Positions 16,483-24,210 of a DNA stretch of 64,000 nt are shown here, one piece after another (positions within the stretch are counted from its first letter, which is position 1; each line of letters opens with the position of its first letter). The notes under the pieces are model-generated. The model saw nothing but the letters and a program-made list of their open reading frames with translations. It made no database searches and was not told where the DNA came from. The translations under genes were made by a program, and so were the position numbers. The stretch comes from Ensifer sp. IC4062 (GTDB lineage: Bacteria > Pseudomonadota > Alphaproteobacteria > Rhizobiales > Rhizobiaceae). The stretch is taken from assembly GCF_020193575.1 (NCBI RefSeq), contig NZ_JADYVD010000010.1, forward strand, positions 62,001-126,000, written 5' to 3'.

Positions 16483-17673
16483 CTAGCGTGGCGCCCGTGC
16501 CGCGAACGAGGCCGCCGCGAGCATCAACCCCGCCGCCGCCAGCGGCAGGACGAAGAAGCCGCTTGCGGCATAGGCCGCGCCGAAGCCGACCGTACCGGCG
16601 AAGAGCGCGAGATAGGTGACGCCGCTGTTGAGCCCCATGATGGCGCCGCGTCTTGCGGGATCGAGCGCAGTCAGCCGCATGATGAGCACGTTGAGCCCGA
16701 AGTGGTTGGCGAGCCCCCAGGCAAACACCACCGCGAGGATCGCAACATAGGAGCCGTTCGCCGCCGCCATCGCAACATAGATGCCGGCGACGGCAAGAAA
16801 AATGCGCGGCAGCAACCGGCCCGCACCGAAGCGATCGATCAGCCGGTCGAGAAAGGCCGCGCCGCCGAAGCCGAAGCCGTAGGAGACCGCAACGAGGCCG
16901 TTGGCGCTGACAGGCAGGCCGAGTGCAGCATGGAGGTGGTCGCCAATATAGGCGTAGACGCCATAGAAGGCGGCCATGAAGGCCGCGCAGGCGGAAAGAA
17001 GCGGCACGACGCCGCGAACGCCGAGCGCCGCGAGCGGCGATGTCGCCCTGCCCCCGCCGACCTGCTTGCCCCGTGAGCCCTCTGTGACCGGGGCGAACCG
17101 GACGGCGGCGCAGGCGACAAGGGTTGCAGCAGCGACAACGATATAAACCGTCCGCCACCCGGCGAAATCGGCTATGGCGGCCGAAAGCGGCACGCCGGCT
17201 ACCATGCTCAGCGTCCAGCCGGTCAGCACCAGGCCGATAGTCTCGCTCTCTCGTCCGGCCGGCGCGATGATCGAGGCCAGCGTATAGATCGCGGGAAGCG
17301 CGATGCCCGCAGCAATGCCGACGATGAGCTGAAAGGCGACCAGCAGCGGCAGCGCCGGCGCGGCCGCGCTACCTCCAAGCCCGACGGCAAGGAGGATCAG
17401 CGCCGCCGCCAGCATGCGGCGCGGGCCGTGGCGGTCGATAAGGCGGCCAAGGAAAATGGCGCTCGCCGCCGTGCCGAGACCGAAGGCGCCCGAGGCCGTC
17501 ATTACGGCGGGAACGTCCGCACCGAGGCTCCGCGCCACTTCCGGCGCGATCGGACCGAGCGCCAGCGAGTTTGAGCCGATGACGCCAATGCACGTGGTCA
17601 GCACGAAGGCGAAGGGCGGGATGCGCGCCCTCTCCGCGGACAGGTCAGGAATGGATTGATTGATGTTCGTCAT
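16483..17673 (-). CDS. MFS exporter paired with an Lrp-type regulator
   Basis: The 396-residue protein (start MTNINQSIPDLS) has 12 predicted helices and the DHA1 motif LGRLIDRHGPRRML after helix 2. Helix 5 reads LTGWTLSMVAGVPLSAAIAD, which contains the G-x-x-x-G-P/V-P-like motif C seen in proton-driven exporters. The form resembles AraJ/YdhP-type efflux proteins. It is divergent from the Lrp gene at 17722 with only 48 bp between, so coordinated control is likely, possibly for amino acid export. Upstream readings in this frame cross the regulator start and are not used. Confidence 0.87.
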   Translation of the reverse strand: MTNINQSIPDLSAERARIPPFAFVLTTCIGVIGSNSLALGPIAPEVARSLGADVPAVMTASGAFGLGTAASAIFLGRLIDRHGPRRMLAAALILLAVGLGGSAAAPALPLLVAFQLIVGIAAGIALPAIYTLASIIAPAGRESETIGLVLTGWTLSMVAGVPLSAAIADFAGWRTVYIVVAAATLVACAAVRFAPVTEGSRGKQVGGGRATSPLAALGVRGVVPLLSACAAFMAAFYGVYAYIGDHLHAALGLPVSANGLVAVSYGFGFGGAAFLDRLIDRFGAGRLLPRIFLAVAGIYVAMAAANGSYVAILAVVFAWGLANHFGLNVLIMRLTALDPARRGAIMGLNSGVTYLALFAGTVGFGAAYAASGFFVLPLAAAGLMLAAASFAARAPR

Positions 17674-17721
17674 TCCAGCATAATTGCAGAACCACATTCG
17701 GCAACAAGAGGCGATTTCGGA

Positions 17722-18252
17722 ATGGACCAAAATACAGATGACATTCGGCGGAAGCGCCCCGCCGACCGTGAACTCGACGCGATGGACCGAAAGCTGTTAG
17801 GCGTTCTGGTCGAGGACGCCACCACGAGCTACGCGGAACTCGGAGAACGCGTCGGCCTTTCGCCACCGGCCGCGCACGAACGCGTAAAGCGGCTCAGGCG
17901 CTCGGGCGCGATCCGCCGCGTCGCGGCGCTGGTCGATCCCGAGGCACTCGGCAAGACGCTGCTCGCCTTCGTCCATGTCGACACGACCGGCTGGGGCAAG
18001 ACGCCGGCGCTGCTTGCGATCGAGCAGCATCCCGAAGTCGAGGAGATCCACTCCGTCGCCGGCGACACCTGCATGCTGCTCAAGGTTCGCACCGAGAGCA
18101 CCCATGCGCTCGAGGGGCTGCTGGCGCGCCTCTACGACACGCCCGGCGTGAAGGCGACGCGCAGCTATGTCGTGCTTTCAACCTATCTGGAGCGGCCGGT
18201 GCAGCCGGGCACGACGAGCGAATGGCCGACCCTGGTCAAAGGTCAGGAATAA
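17722..18252 (+). CDS. Lrp/AsnC-family regulator of the divergent MFS gene
   Basis: The 176-residue protein has a helix-turn-helix at residues 22-60 (LDAMDRKLLGVLVEDATTS, then GLSPPAAHERVKRLRRSG) and a RAM domain with EVEEIHSVAGDTCMLLKVRT. The N-terminal extension DQNTDDIRRKRPADRE is slightly longer than usual. It is divergent from the MFS exporter with a very short gap, so one operator could serve both. ATG 17722 is selected as the first start giving normal spacing; an earlier reading would overlap the MFS promoter region. Confidence 0.9.
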   Translation: MDQNTDDIRRKRPADRELDAMDRKLLGVLVEDATTSYAELGERVGLSPPAAHERVKRLRRSGAIRRVAALVDPEALGKTLLAFVHVDTTGWGKTPALLAIEQHPEVEEIHSVAGDTCMLLKVRTESTHALEGLLARLYDTPGVKATRSYVVLSTYLERPVQPGTTSEWPTLVKGQE

Positions 18253-18337
18253 ACCGCCTGGAGCATCCGGCGTTCGGATGCAGGCCCGATGTCAGAAGCC
18301 GCGCCTCGCCGGGCGCGGGCGGAGGCCGTTTACCCGG

Positions 18338-18460
18338 TTACTGTTCGGAGAGTTCGTCGGCTGTCGCCACGATGGGTACATTTCCCAATGACTTATCGGC
18401 GTACTTGAACGCCAGTATGCTGATGACCGAGAGGATTATAACTATCAAAATCAAACGCAT
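18338..18460 (-). CDS. Small single-helix membrane protein (40 aa)
   Basis: The minus strand reads MRLILIVIILSVISILAF, a continuous hydrophobic helix, followed by KYADKSLGNVP and a short acidic tail ending ELSEQ before a TAA. The helix-then-positive-charge layout, the clean stop and the lower GC than the flanks (AT-rich codons in the helix) suggest a genuine small membrane protein. The ribosome site is weak (GGTAAG, about 8 bp upstream). It stands alone between the Lrp gene and a large repeat. I do not recognise the family. Confidence 0.6.
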   Translation of the reverse strand: MRLILIVIILSVISILAFKYADKSLGNVPIVATADELSEQ

Positions 18461-18691
18461 TGCGAGCTTACCGTGTTCGTTCTGAAATGGTTTAGCAACA
18501 CCCGCGGGACGCCTGTTGTTCCCTGGGTATCAGGTTGACCGACTATCTATCGCATCTGCCGATATGGAGCATCCCCTGTCGCGCCACCCCGTAACCCCCC
18601 GCCGACGGCCGGGCTGCCCGGCGGGTCGACATCACCGGGAATCAAGGTATCCTTGCCGTCGTCCATTACAGCGCCAGCGCGTGTTTTTGAG

Positions 18692-18963
18692 GTATACGAC
18701 GGCAGCTAAATTGGTTTGGCGGATGCTTTTTTTGCCCTCATTCCTGTGCTTGACACAGGAATCCAGCAGCGCCGCGTCTGCGGCGCAGAAGAGTCTTTTC
18801 AGCCCAAGGACTTAGGCTGACTGGATTCCTGTGACGAGCACAGGAATGAGGGCAGGAGGAGATGCGTTACCATACTGCAACCAACGAGGCAGAAGCTGGC
18901 TTCTGTCGTGTACTGTGATCAGACAATCGCTGCATGATTACGATTTGAAGCATCGTGCAGCAA
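18692..18963. repeat. Composite intergenic repeat, long form with flipped core
   Basis: Left flank GTATACGACGGCAGCTAAAT and TTGGTTTGGCGGATGC, then CCTCATTCCTGTGCTTGAC and CACAGGAATCCAG at 18736, a core, and CTGGATTCCTGTGACGAGC to AATGAG at 18851, then the AGGAGGAGATGCGTTACC and GGCTTCTGTCGTGTACTGTG right flank. The core here reads CAGCGCCGCGTCTGCGGCGC first and AGCCCAAGGACTTAGGCTGA last, the reverse complement of the order at 11387 and 24071, while both flanks keep the same orientation. Confidence 0.85.
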
Positions 18964-18975
18964 TGGAGTGAGCGC

Positions 18976-19497
18976 ATGCCCGACAAGACGTCCACAAAGT
19001 CAGCGAAGGTCGCAGAGAACGCCGCCAAACCCCGGAAGTCGGTCGCCCGTAAGCCCGCCCCTAAGGCGGCGCAGGAAAGCCCGGCGGCGGGCGCCGGGCC
19101 GACGCTGCTCTCGGGCGGCAATCCCCAGATCCCCAAAGGTTACGGCGACGCCCCCGTCCAGGCCTATATCGCGGCCATGCCTGGCTGGAAGAGTGACGTC
19201 GGGCGTCGGCTCGACGCGCTCATTATGCGCACCGTCCCCGACGTGCAGAAGGCGGTCAAGTGGAACTCGCCGCTCTACGGAATGGACGGCCAGACCTGGT
19301 TCCTCGGCATTCATTGCTTCACGAAGTACATCAAGCTGGCCTTCTTCCGCGGCGCCTCGCTCGATCCTCCTCCCCCCGTCGCGTCCAAGACGGAACACGC
19401 GCGCTATTTCCACATCCACGAGAACGACCAGCTCGACGAAGCCCAGCTCGCCGCCTGGTTCAAGCAGGCGAGCGAAATACCCGGCGAACGAATGTGA
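18976..19497 (+). CDS. DUF1801 domain protein (longer paralogue)
   Basis: The 173-residue protein has a basic, Ala/Lys/Pro-rich low-complexity start (about residues 1-45) followed by a DUF1801 domain with YGDAPVQAYIAAMPGWKSDV, VQKAVKWNSPLYGMDGQTWF and the later IKLAFFRGASLDPP. DUF1801 is a small fold related to YdhG-type and iron-chaperone-like proteins; its function is not firmly known. GGAG 8 bp before ATG 18976 decides the start. A second DUF1801 gene lies at 20127 with a SnoaL-like gene between, so this is a small gene cluster on one strand. Confidence 0.85.
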   Translation: MPDKTSTKSAKVAENAAKPRKSVARKPAPKAAQESPAAGAGPTLLSGGNPQIPKGYGDAPVQAYIAAMPGWKSDVGRRLDALIMRTVPDVQKAVKWNSPLYGMDGQTWFLGIHCFTKYIKLAFFRGASLDPPPPVASKTEHARYFHIHENDQLDEAQLAAWFKQASEIPGERM

Positions 19498-19515
19498 GCG
19501 GGAACGAGCCGCGTC

Positions 19516-19905
19516 ATGACAAGAGCCGAACTCGCCGACCTCTACCGAGGCTACATTCAATGCCTGAACGACCAGGATTGGCCGAACCTCGGGAGGTTCG
19601 TGCATGACGACGTTCATTACAACGGCGAGCGGATCGGACTGTCAGGCTATCGCAAGATGCTCGAAGGCGATTTCGACGCGATTCCCGACCTCTACTTCGA
19701 CGTAGAGCTGCTGGTTTGCGAACCGCCCCGCGTTGCGAGCCGCCTGCGATTCGACTGCACGCCGAGAGGCGTGCTGTTCGGCCTTCCCGTCAACGGCCGG
19801 AAAATCCGGTTCGCCGAAAATGTCTTCTATGAGTTTGTGGACGGACGGATCGAAACGGTCTGGTCGATCATCGACAAGGCGGCGATCGAGCCTCAGCTTG
19901 AGTAG
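19516..19905 (+). CDS. SnoaL-like ester-cyclase/NTF2-fold protein
   Basis: The 129-residue protein begins with helical LADLYRGYIQCLNDQDWPNL and has the family's HDDVHYNGERIGLSGYRKML and later KIRFAENVFYEFVDGRIETV. This is the SnoaL-like (ester cyclase annotated) branch of the NTF2 fold, a pocket protein whose members range from polyketide cyclases to proteins of unknown role. It begins 18 bp after the DUF1801 stop, so the two are probably co-transcribed. Confidence 0.85.
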   Translation: MTRAELADLYRGYIQCLNDQDWPNLGRFVHDDVHYNGERIGLSGYRKMLEGDFDAIPDLYFDVELLVCEPPRVASRLRFDCTPRGVLFGLPVNGRKIRFAENVFYEFVDGRIETVWSIIDKAAIEPQLE

Positions 19906-19939
19906 GGGAAGTGTGTAACGGACTTCGTCGCAACCATCC

Positions 19940-20045
19940 CCTCCCTCACTCCTGTGCTTGTCACAGGAATGAGGTGGGAGGAGAAGCCCTTGCCATGCCG
20001 CAACCGTAATGCCAGCAGTTGGAGGCTGCCGCGTACTTTGGTTTC
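19940..20045. repeat. Composite intergenic repeat, short form
   Basis: A CCTCACTCCTGTGCTTGTC / ACAGGAATGAGG hairpin without core is followed by GGGAGGAGAAGCCCTTGCC, ATGCCGCAACCGTAATGCC and GCTGCCGCGTACTTTGG. These correspond to the right flank of the long copies. Confidence 0.75.
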
Positions 20046-20126
20046 GATGAAACAATGAAACGGTCGAGTGCCACGCGATTGAAGGCGCAAAGCGAACGAC
20101 AACAACCATGAAGAAGGGGCGCACCG

Positions 20127-20552
20127 ATGGACGGAAAAGCAGAAGACTCTCCCTCTCGGCTGATCGATGCCAGGTTAGACGAGCTCGGCGATTGGCGGGG
20201 CGAAACGCTCGCCAGGGTCCGGGCGCTCATCAAGGAGGCCGACCCCGAAGTCGTCGAAGAGTGGAAGTGGCGAGGCGTTCCGGTGTGGTCGCACGCCGGA
20301 ATCATCTGCACCGGCGAGACCTACAAGCAGGTCGTGAAGCTGACCTTCGCCAAGGGCGCTTCGCTAGAAGACCCCGCGAGCCTCTTCAACTCCAGCCTCG
20401 AGGGCAACACCCGGCGTGCCATCGATATCCACGAGCGCGAAAACATCGATGAAGAGGCGCTGAAGGCGCTGATCCGCGCCGCCGTGGAACTGAACACGTC
20501 GGCCAAGACTGCCCGCTCCACCCGCTCGCGGAAGAGCCCGAAGGGCGCTTGA
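20127..20552 (+). CDS. DUF1801 domain protein (shorter paralogue)
   Basis: The 141-residue protein carries a DUF1801 domain: DELGDWRGETLARVRALIKE, ADPEVVEEWKWRGVPVWSH and the strand KLTFAKGASLEDPASLFNS. It shares the KLxFxxGASLxxP pattern with the paralogue at 18976, but their overall similarity is modest. The C-terminal tail is basic (SAKTARSTRSRKSPKG), so nucleic-acid contact is possible but not shown. AGGGG lies 8 bp upstream of ATG 20127. The gene ends convergently with a DUF4440-like gene 4 bp away. Confidence 0.85.
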   Translation: MDGKAEDSPSRLIDARLDELGDWRGETLARVRALIKEADPEVVEEWKWRGVPVWSHAGIICTGETYKQVVKLTFAKGASLEDPASLFNSSLEGNTRRAIDIHERENIDEEALKALIRAAVELNTSAKTARSTRSRKSPKGA

Positions 20553-20556
20553 GTCC

Positions 20557-20925
20557 TCAAGGGTCGTGGCTTACCGCAATCGTCTGCTGGTGCGACGCCA
20601 CCCGCCATGACCCTGCCCTTTTGACGTAGACGGTGGCGCAGAGCGCGCTGCTCGGGGCCGTCTCGTGGTTCCAGCGGGCATGGGCCGTATAGTTGAGAAG
20701 CACCACGTCGGAGGCGATCGGCATTGTCGAAGCGCCTTCGAAGCGGACATCCGCCCAGTGCCGTCCTCTGCGGTTCTCTTCCAGGATCGCGGCGACAGCC
20801 ACGTCCCTCCCGATCCTTCCCGTTTCCGCAAAGATCAGAACGGCGTCCGGCAAGTAGGTCGCTTCGTAGAACTCAGGATCGTTCGCCCAGAGGCTCTTTT
20901 CGGTTTCGATCAGCTCGTCCAGCAT
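20557..20925 (-). CDS. DUF4440/NTF2-like small protein
   Basis: This 122-residue protein starts MLDELIETEKSLWANDPEFY, where the E-x-x-L/W pattern and YLPDAVLIFAETGRIGRD follow the DUF4440 branch of the NTF2 fold. A second conserved part reads DVVLLNYTAHARWNHETA and SWRVASHQQT. GGGAGGGAA directly upstream supports ATG 20925 over the longer reading. It ends 4 bp from the DUF1801 gene on the other strand. The function of this branch is mostly unknown. Confidence 0.85.
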   Translation of the reverse strand: MLDELIETEKSLWANDPEFYEATYLPDAVLIFAETGRIGRDVAVAAILEENRRGRHWADVRFEGASTMPIASDVVLLNYTAHARWNHETAPSSALCATVYVKRAGSWRVASHQQTIAVSHDP

Positions 20926-20983
20926 TTCCCTCCCCCCCTCGAACGGCCGCGCACAAGGATCAGCGACGCTCTCGTCGGCTGAG

Positions 20984-21250
20984 TCACGCGAAACGGGCTG
21001 CGCTCCTCGCGCGCGCCTTTGCGGCCTCTTCCTCACGGTTGCGCGGCGGTTGCGATGTCTCCAAGGCATCGATGAGCTCGCGGGCGCATTGCGCGATTGA
21101 GTTCACCGCGTGATCGAATGCGGCTTCATTCCGCTTCGACGGTCTGGTCGTTCCGCTGAGCTTGCGCACGAATTGCAACGCCGCATCGCGGATTTCCTCG
21201 TCCGTCGCCGGCGGATCGAAATTGAACAAGGGCCTTATGTTTCTGCACAT
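20984..21250 (-). CDS. DUF2277 family protein
   Basis: The 88-residue protein opens MCRNIRPLFNFDPPATDEEI and continues AALQFVRKLSGTTRPSKRNE, the standard text of the DUF2277 family. The conserved N-terminal MCRNI has a cysteine at position 2. Members are small, cytoplasmic and uncharacterised. It lies 58 bp upstream of the DUF4440-like gene on the same strand and may share its transcript. The start is fixed by the family alignment. Confidence 0.92.
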   Translation of the reverse strand: MCRNIRPLFNFDPPATDEEIRDAALQFVRKLSGTTRPSKRNEAAFDHAVNSIAQCARELIDALETSQPPRNREEEAAKARARSAARFA

Positions 21251-21365
21251 GATTTGCTCCCGGTCATCCTCGTTTCCCTCACATTCATCGGCCTTCCATC
21301 ATGCATAAAGGCAGAATACGTCATAACGGCCGCAGCGTTTGCGCCAAAAAGCATCGACAGCAATC

Positions 21366-21599
21366 TTATCGGCGTTTTCCGCAGATCAGGTCGATTGCGA
21401 CGCCGCTAAGCTTGTCGAGCGCTTGTCGCGGCTCGCCAGCTCGCGCGCGAACGGCGAGCGAATGCATGACGGCCGAGGTCACGGACGCCAACCCGGCAGC
21501 GTCGGCTTCGATGTCGAGCTCGCCATCGGCAATTGGCTTGCGCATACGCTCCCTCCAGGACGGCATTGAAAGCGCGAAGGTGCACTGCGAATCGCGATT
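21366..21599 (-). pseudogene. C-terminal remnant of a TetR-family regulator
   Basis: The minus strand reads MPSWRERMRKPIADGELDIE, then AGLASVTSAVMHSLAVRARA, which is the typical dimerisation end of a TetR regulator (W-x-x-R ... A-I-A-x-G-E-L ... G-x-A-V-x-A-R-x-G). No helix-turn-helix half precedes it. In the same frame the homology fades into a GCGCGGCGCTGTAGCG block at 21600-21616 that matches the RIME-type repeat, so the 5' half was probably lost at or near a repeat. Confidence 0.6.
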
Positions 21600-21669
21600 G
21601 GCGCGGCGCTGTAGCGTCAGCTTCGATCCCGCCCGTCAGGAGAGAGACGGCAGGATTGTTATTAGCCAG

Positions 21670-22710
21670 CTAGCCCTCCGCCATCACCAGCGACAGATGA
21701 TGCGGCGCCAAGGCGTCGAGATAGTCGCGGGCGTCGAAAACAGCACCCGGCGCCTGAGCCCCGCTGCCCCGCACCCTGCCGTCAAGAATGCGCTGAACGG
21801 CTTCTGAGATGAGCGGTGCCGAAAAGGCGTAGATGTCTCGCCCTTCAGCGGCGATCCGCCGGATCTGCTCTCCCTTTCGCACGGTCGCCTCGACCAGGAA
21901 AATCTGCGCGGATCGACCGTTCTCGTCCGCGGGCCTGGGCGGCGGAGTCGCCGGGTCCCGAACATCACTAAGGGCGGTGCGATTGAGATAGGTGCGAAGC
22001 TCGGATGACCGCGTATGTCGGGAAATCACGACGATCTCTGAAAACGGGAGCTCGACGACCTTTTGCCGTGCAAACGGCTCCGGGAAGTCCCAGTCCATCT
22101 CGGCGGCAGGTTGAGGCACCGGGGTAAGCTCGCCGTTGGCAACGATCATACGGCGGGCGGTGTTCTTCTCGCCCGTTATTCGCGTGCCTTGCGTCGGATG
22201 CCAGCTATCGAGCGCAACCCCTACCCTGATCTCGTCGGCGAACTCCCAGTCGTCCATGGCTGCCGTGACGAGGAGGTCGGCAAAGCCGCCATAAAAGCCC
22301 ATGGCCGGAATGACGAGGACGCCGGCGTCGCGCGCCGCCTTGTCGAATTTGTCGTAGGTCGCCTGCGCGCTCGGCTGCTCGGCCGTCACATCGAGATAGT
22401 GAATTCCCGCACGAAGCGCTGCCGATGCCACGGCATCGGCAGTGTCGAGAAAAGGACCGGCACAGTTGATGATCGCGGCCGCGCCCCTGAATGCCTGATC
22501 GAGCGAGCCCGGGTCGTCTGTCGAAGCACCCCGCACCTCGATGCCGAGATCCGCGAACTCCGTCAGCTTCGCGACATCGCGTGCGACGGCAATCGGGGCG
22601 ATGCCTCGGCGCAAGAGTTCCGAGACGACGAAACACCCCGTATGACCGGCAGCGCCGAACACGGCGACAGCCCGATCCTGCTTCGAAGTTCCTGATTGGT
22701 AAACAGTCAT
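21670..22710 (-). CDS. Saccharopine-dehydrogenase-like / trans-acting enoyl reductase family oxidoreductase
   Basis: The 346-residue protein has an N-terminal Rossmann motif VAVFGAAGHTGCFVVSELL (GxxGxTG) and continues with GIEVRGASTDDPGSLDQAFR and INCAGPF, as in the saccharopine-dehydrogenase-NADP-binding family that includes mycobacterial trans-acting enoyl reductases. The middle (VIPAMGFYGGFADLLVTAAM) is also typical. It probably binds NAD(P)H, but the substrate is not evident. It is divergent from a TetR gene, with an inverted repeat between them that probably controls both. Confidence 0.82.
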   Translation of the reverse strand: MTVYQSGTSKQDRAVAVFGAAGHTGCFVVSELLRRGIAPIAVARDVAKLTEFADLGIEVRGASTDDPGSLDQAFRGAAAIINCAGPFLDTADAVASAALRAGIHYLDVTAEQPSAQATYDKFDKAARDAGVLVIPAMGFYGGFADLLVTAAMDDWEFADEIRVGVALDSWHPTQGTRITGEKNTARRMIVANGELTPVPQPAAEMDWDFPEPFARQKVVELPFSEIVVISRHTRSSELRTYLNRTALSDVRDPATPPPRPADENGRSAQIFLVEATVRKGEQIRRIAAEGRDIYAFSAPLISEAVQRILDGRVRGSGAQAPGAVFDARDYLDALAPHHLSLVMAEG

Positions 22711-22724
22711 TGATTTCCCCTTGC

Positions 22725-22767
22725 GCTACAGACCTGTTTGTTCTATCGCTACATACAAGTCTGTAGC
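22725..22767. promoter_or_regulatory. Inverted-repeat operator between TetR and its divergent target
   Basis: The left arm GCTACAGACCTGT (22725-22737) and right arm ACAAGTCTGTAGC (22755-22767) pair at 12 of 13 positions around a 17-bp centre. The arms could be two half sites or two separate sites with the core CTACAGAC. The position in the 102-bp divergent gap suits repression in both directions. Confidence 0.7.
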
Positions 22768-22812
22768 GTGTCAAGCATCGATGTGTTAGGTTGCCCGCAT
22801 TGGAGGTGAGTC

Positions 22813-23403
22813 ATGACAAAAAGCGCTGCCAAAGCGAACCAAGATGCCGTCGACGTCAGGGACCGGATCCTCGAAACTGCGTCGACACTTTTCTATGCGC
22901 GCGGCGTGCGCGCCGTGGGGGTTGACCTCGTGGTCGAGGAGGCAGGCGTCGCCAAGACCAGCCTCTATCGGCATTTCGGCACGAAGGACGATCTCGTCGC
23001 CGCCTTCCTCGCGCGCGAGGACGAGGATTTCTGGGGCACGTGGGACCGTGTGGCCGAAAAACACGAGGATGACGCGCGGGCGGAGCTCTACGCGCATCTG
23101 GAATGGATCGGCGAACGGGTCGGACGGCCGAACTATCGCGGTTGCCCGCAGATCAACGTTGCCGCGGAATTCCCGGAAGCCGACCACCCGGCGCGGAAGG
23201 TCGCAGCGGCCCACAAGCGCGAGATGCGGCACCGGCTGAAGGGAATCGCGGACCGGCTCAATGTCGACCGCCCGGACGAACTGGCCGGTCAGCTCGCATT
23301 GCTCATCAACGGCGCCTTCGTCAGCTCGCAGGTTCTTGAAGCGGGCGAAGCCATTCCGCTCCTGCGGCGGACCGCGAACGCGCTGATTGCCGCCGCCGGG
23401 TGA
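22813..23403 (+). CDS. TetR-family regulator of the divergent oxidoreductase
   Basis: The 196-residue protein has a TetR helix-turn-helix at residues 17-60 (ILETASTLFYARGVRAVGVD, then EAGVAKTSLYRHFGTKDDLV). The C-terminal part contains RPNYRGCPQINVAAEFPEAD, where the cysteine-containing RGCPxxNxAAEFP signature is common in a large LmrA/YxaF-like branch. It is divergent from the saccharopine-dehydrogenase-like gene and likely represses it through the inverted repeat in the gap. GGAGGTGAG upstream is the ribosome site. Confidence 0.9.
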   Translation: MTKSAAKANQDAVDVRDRILETASTLFYARGVRAVGVDLVVEEAGVAKTSLYRHFGTKDDLVAAFLAREDEDFWGTWDRVAEKHEDDARAELYAHLEWIGERVGRPNYRGCPQINVAAEFPEADHPARKVAAAHKREMRHRLKGIADRLNVDRPDELAGQLALLINGAFVSSQVLEAGEAIPLLRRTANALIAAAG

Positions 23404-23458
23404 AAGCGGCTTTTCGCCCGGCAGCCGCCATATTCCCTCGACGGCCGCCTTCTCCGCA

Positions 23459-23899
23459 TCAGACGTCCGGATGGATGCGGTAGAAATAATCCATGGGCAG
23501 CCGCGCCTCTGAGCCGTCAAGCCACCGCGCCTTCCGCGGAACGCGGCTGATGCCCAGCTCACGCAACTCTCCGTCGCTCAAATCGTCGATCCCTCCCCGG
23601 ACCGCCCGGCTCCCTCCCCAGATTCTCCATCGGGCGGCCAAGGTGCCGAGCCTTGGGAGAAGCCGCAAGAGACCGTTGGCCGTCGTATGTTCGGCCGAGG
23701 GCTTGGCAATCCCTGCCTCGCCCTCATGTCTCGTCAGACCGATATCGCCGATCAAATGGGGATTGGCCTTCGAAGCTTGCTGGTGTTCCAAGCGGGCCGC
23801 CCGGCCGTGGTGCCGACGCGACACTTCCGCCGGCGCCACGGGCGTTCCCGACCGCGCCGCCTGACGTGGGGCCGAGGCAAGGGTGAGAGTATCGTTCAT
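23459..23899 (-). CDS. DUF1127-like protein with two motif copies
   Basis: This 146-residue protein, started at the ATG 7 bp after GGAGG, has two segments that resemble the short DUF1127 motif. The first is ASKANPHLIGDIGLTRHEGE with IAKPS (compare L-x-DIGLxRxE...KPF in the family). The second is RAVRGGIDDLSDGELRELGI followed by SRVPRKARW. DUF1127 proteins are usually 40-100 residues with one motif and are linked to phosphate, carbon or RNA-related regulation in alphaproteobacteria. Outside the motifs it is Ala/Arg-rich. The earlier part of this frame overlaps a repeat and is not coding. Confidence 0.65.
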   Translation of the reverse strand: MNDTLTLASAPRQAARSGTPVAPAEVSRRHHGRAARLEHQQASKANPHLIGDIGLTRHEGEAGIAKPSAEHTTANGLLRLLPRLGTLAARWRIWGGSRAVRGGIDDLSDGELRELGISRVPRKARWLDGSEARLPMDYFYRIHPDV

Positions 23900-23997
23900 A
23901 GCAACCTCCATGTGCTCTGGAGGTTGAATTCTGCGGGCAACGAACAGCGCCGTAATTAACCGCTCCCAAATAGTTCTCAAAACTTCCAAACGGACGA

Positions 23998-24197
23998 CGG
24001 CGCCGCGGGTCTTTTGAGGCGCCACCGTACAGACCGTAACGTGATTGGGTCGGTGGATAATTTTTTTCGCCCTCATTCCTGTGCTTGTCACAGGAATCCA
24101 GTCAGCCCAAGTCCTTGGGCTGAAACGACTCTTCCGCGCCGCAGACGCGGCGCTGCTGGATCCCTGTGACAAGCACAGGGATGAGGCGGAGGAGAAG
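23998..24197. repeat. Composite intergenic repeat, long form
   Basis: Left flank CGGCGCCGCGGGTC and ACCGTACAGACCG, then CCTCATTCCTGTGCTTGTC / ACAGGAATCCAG at 24071, a core reading TCAGCCCAAGTCCTTGGGCT to CGCAGACGCGGCGCTGCTGG, and the inverted arm CCCTGTGACAAGCACAGGG to GATGAGG. The right flank GGAGGAGAAGCCGTGCCG follows and runs to the end of the exporter gene. Core orientation matches the copy at 11387. Confidence 0.85.
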
Positions 24198-24210
24198 CCG
24201 TGCCGCGGGA

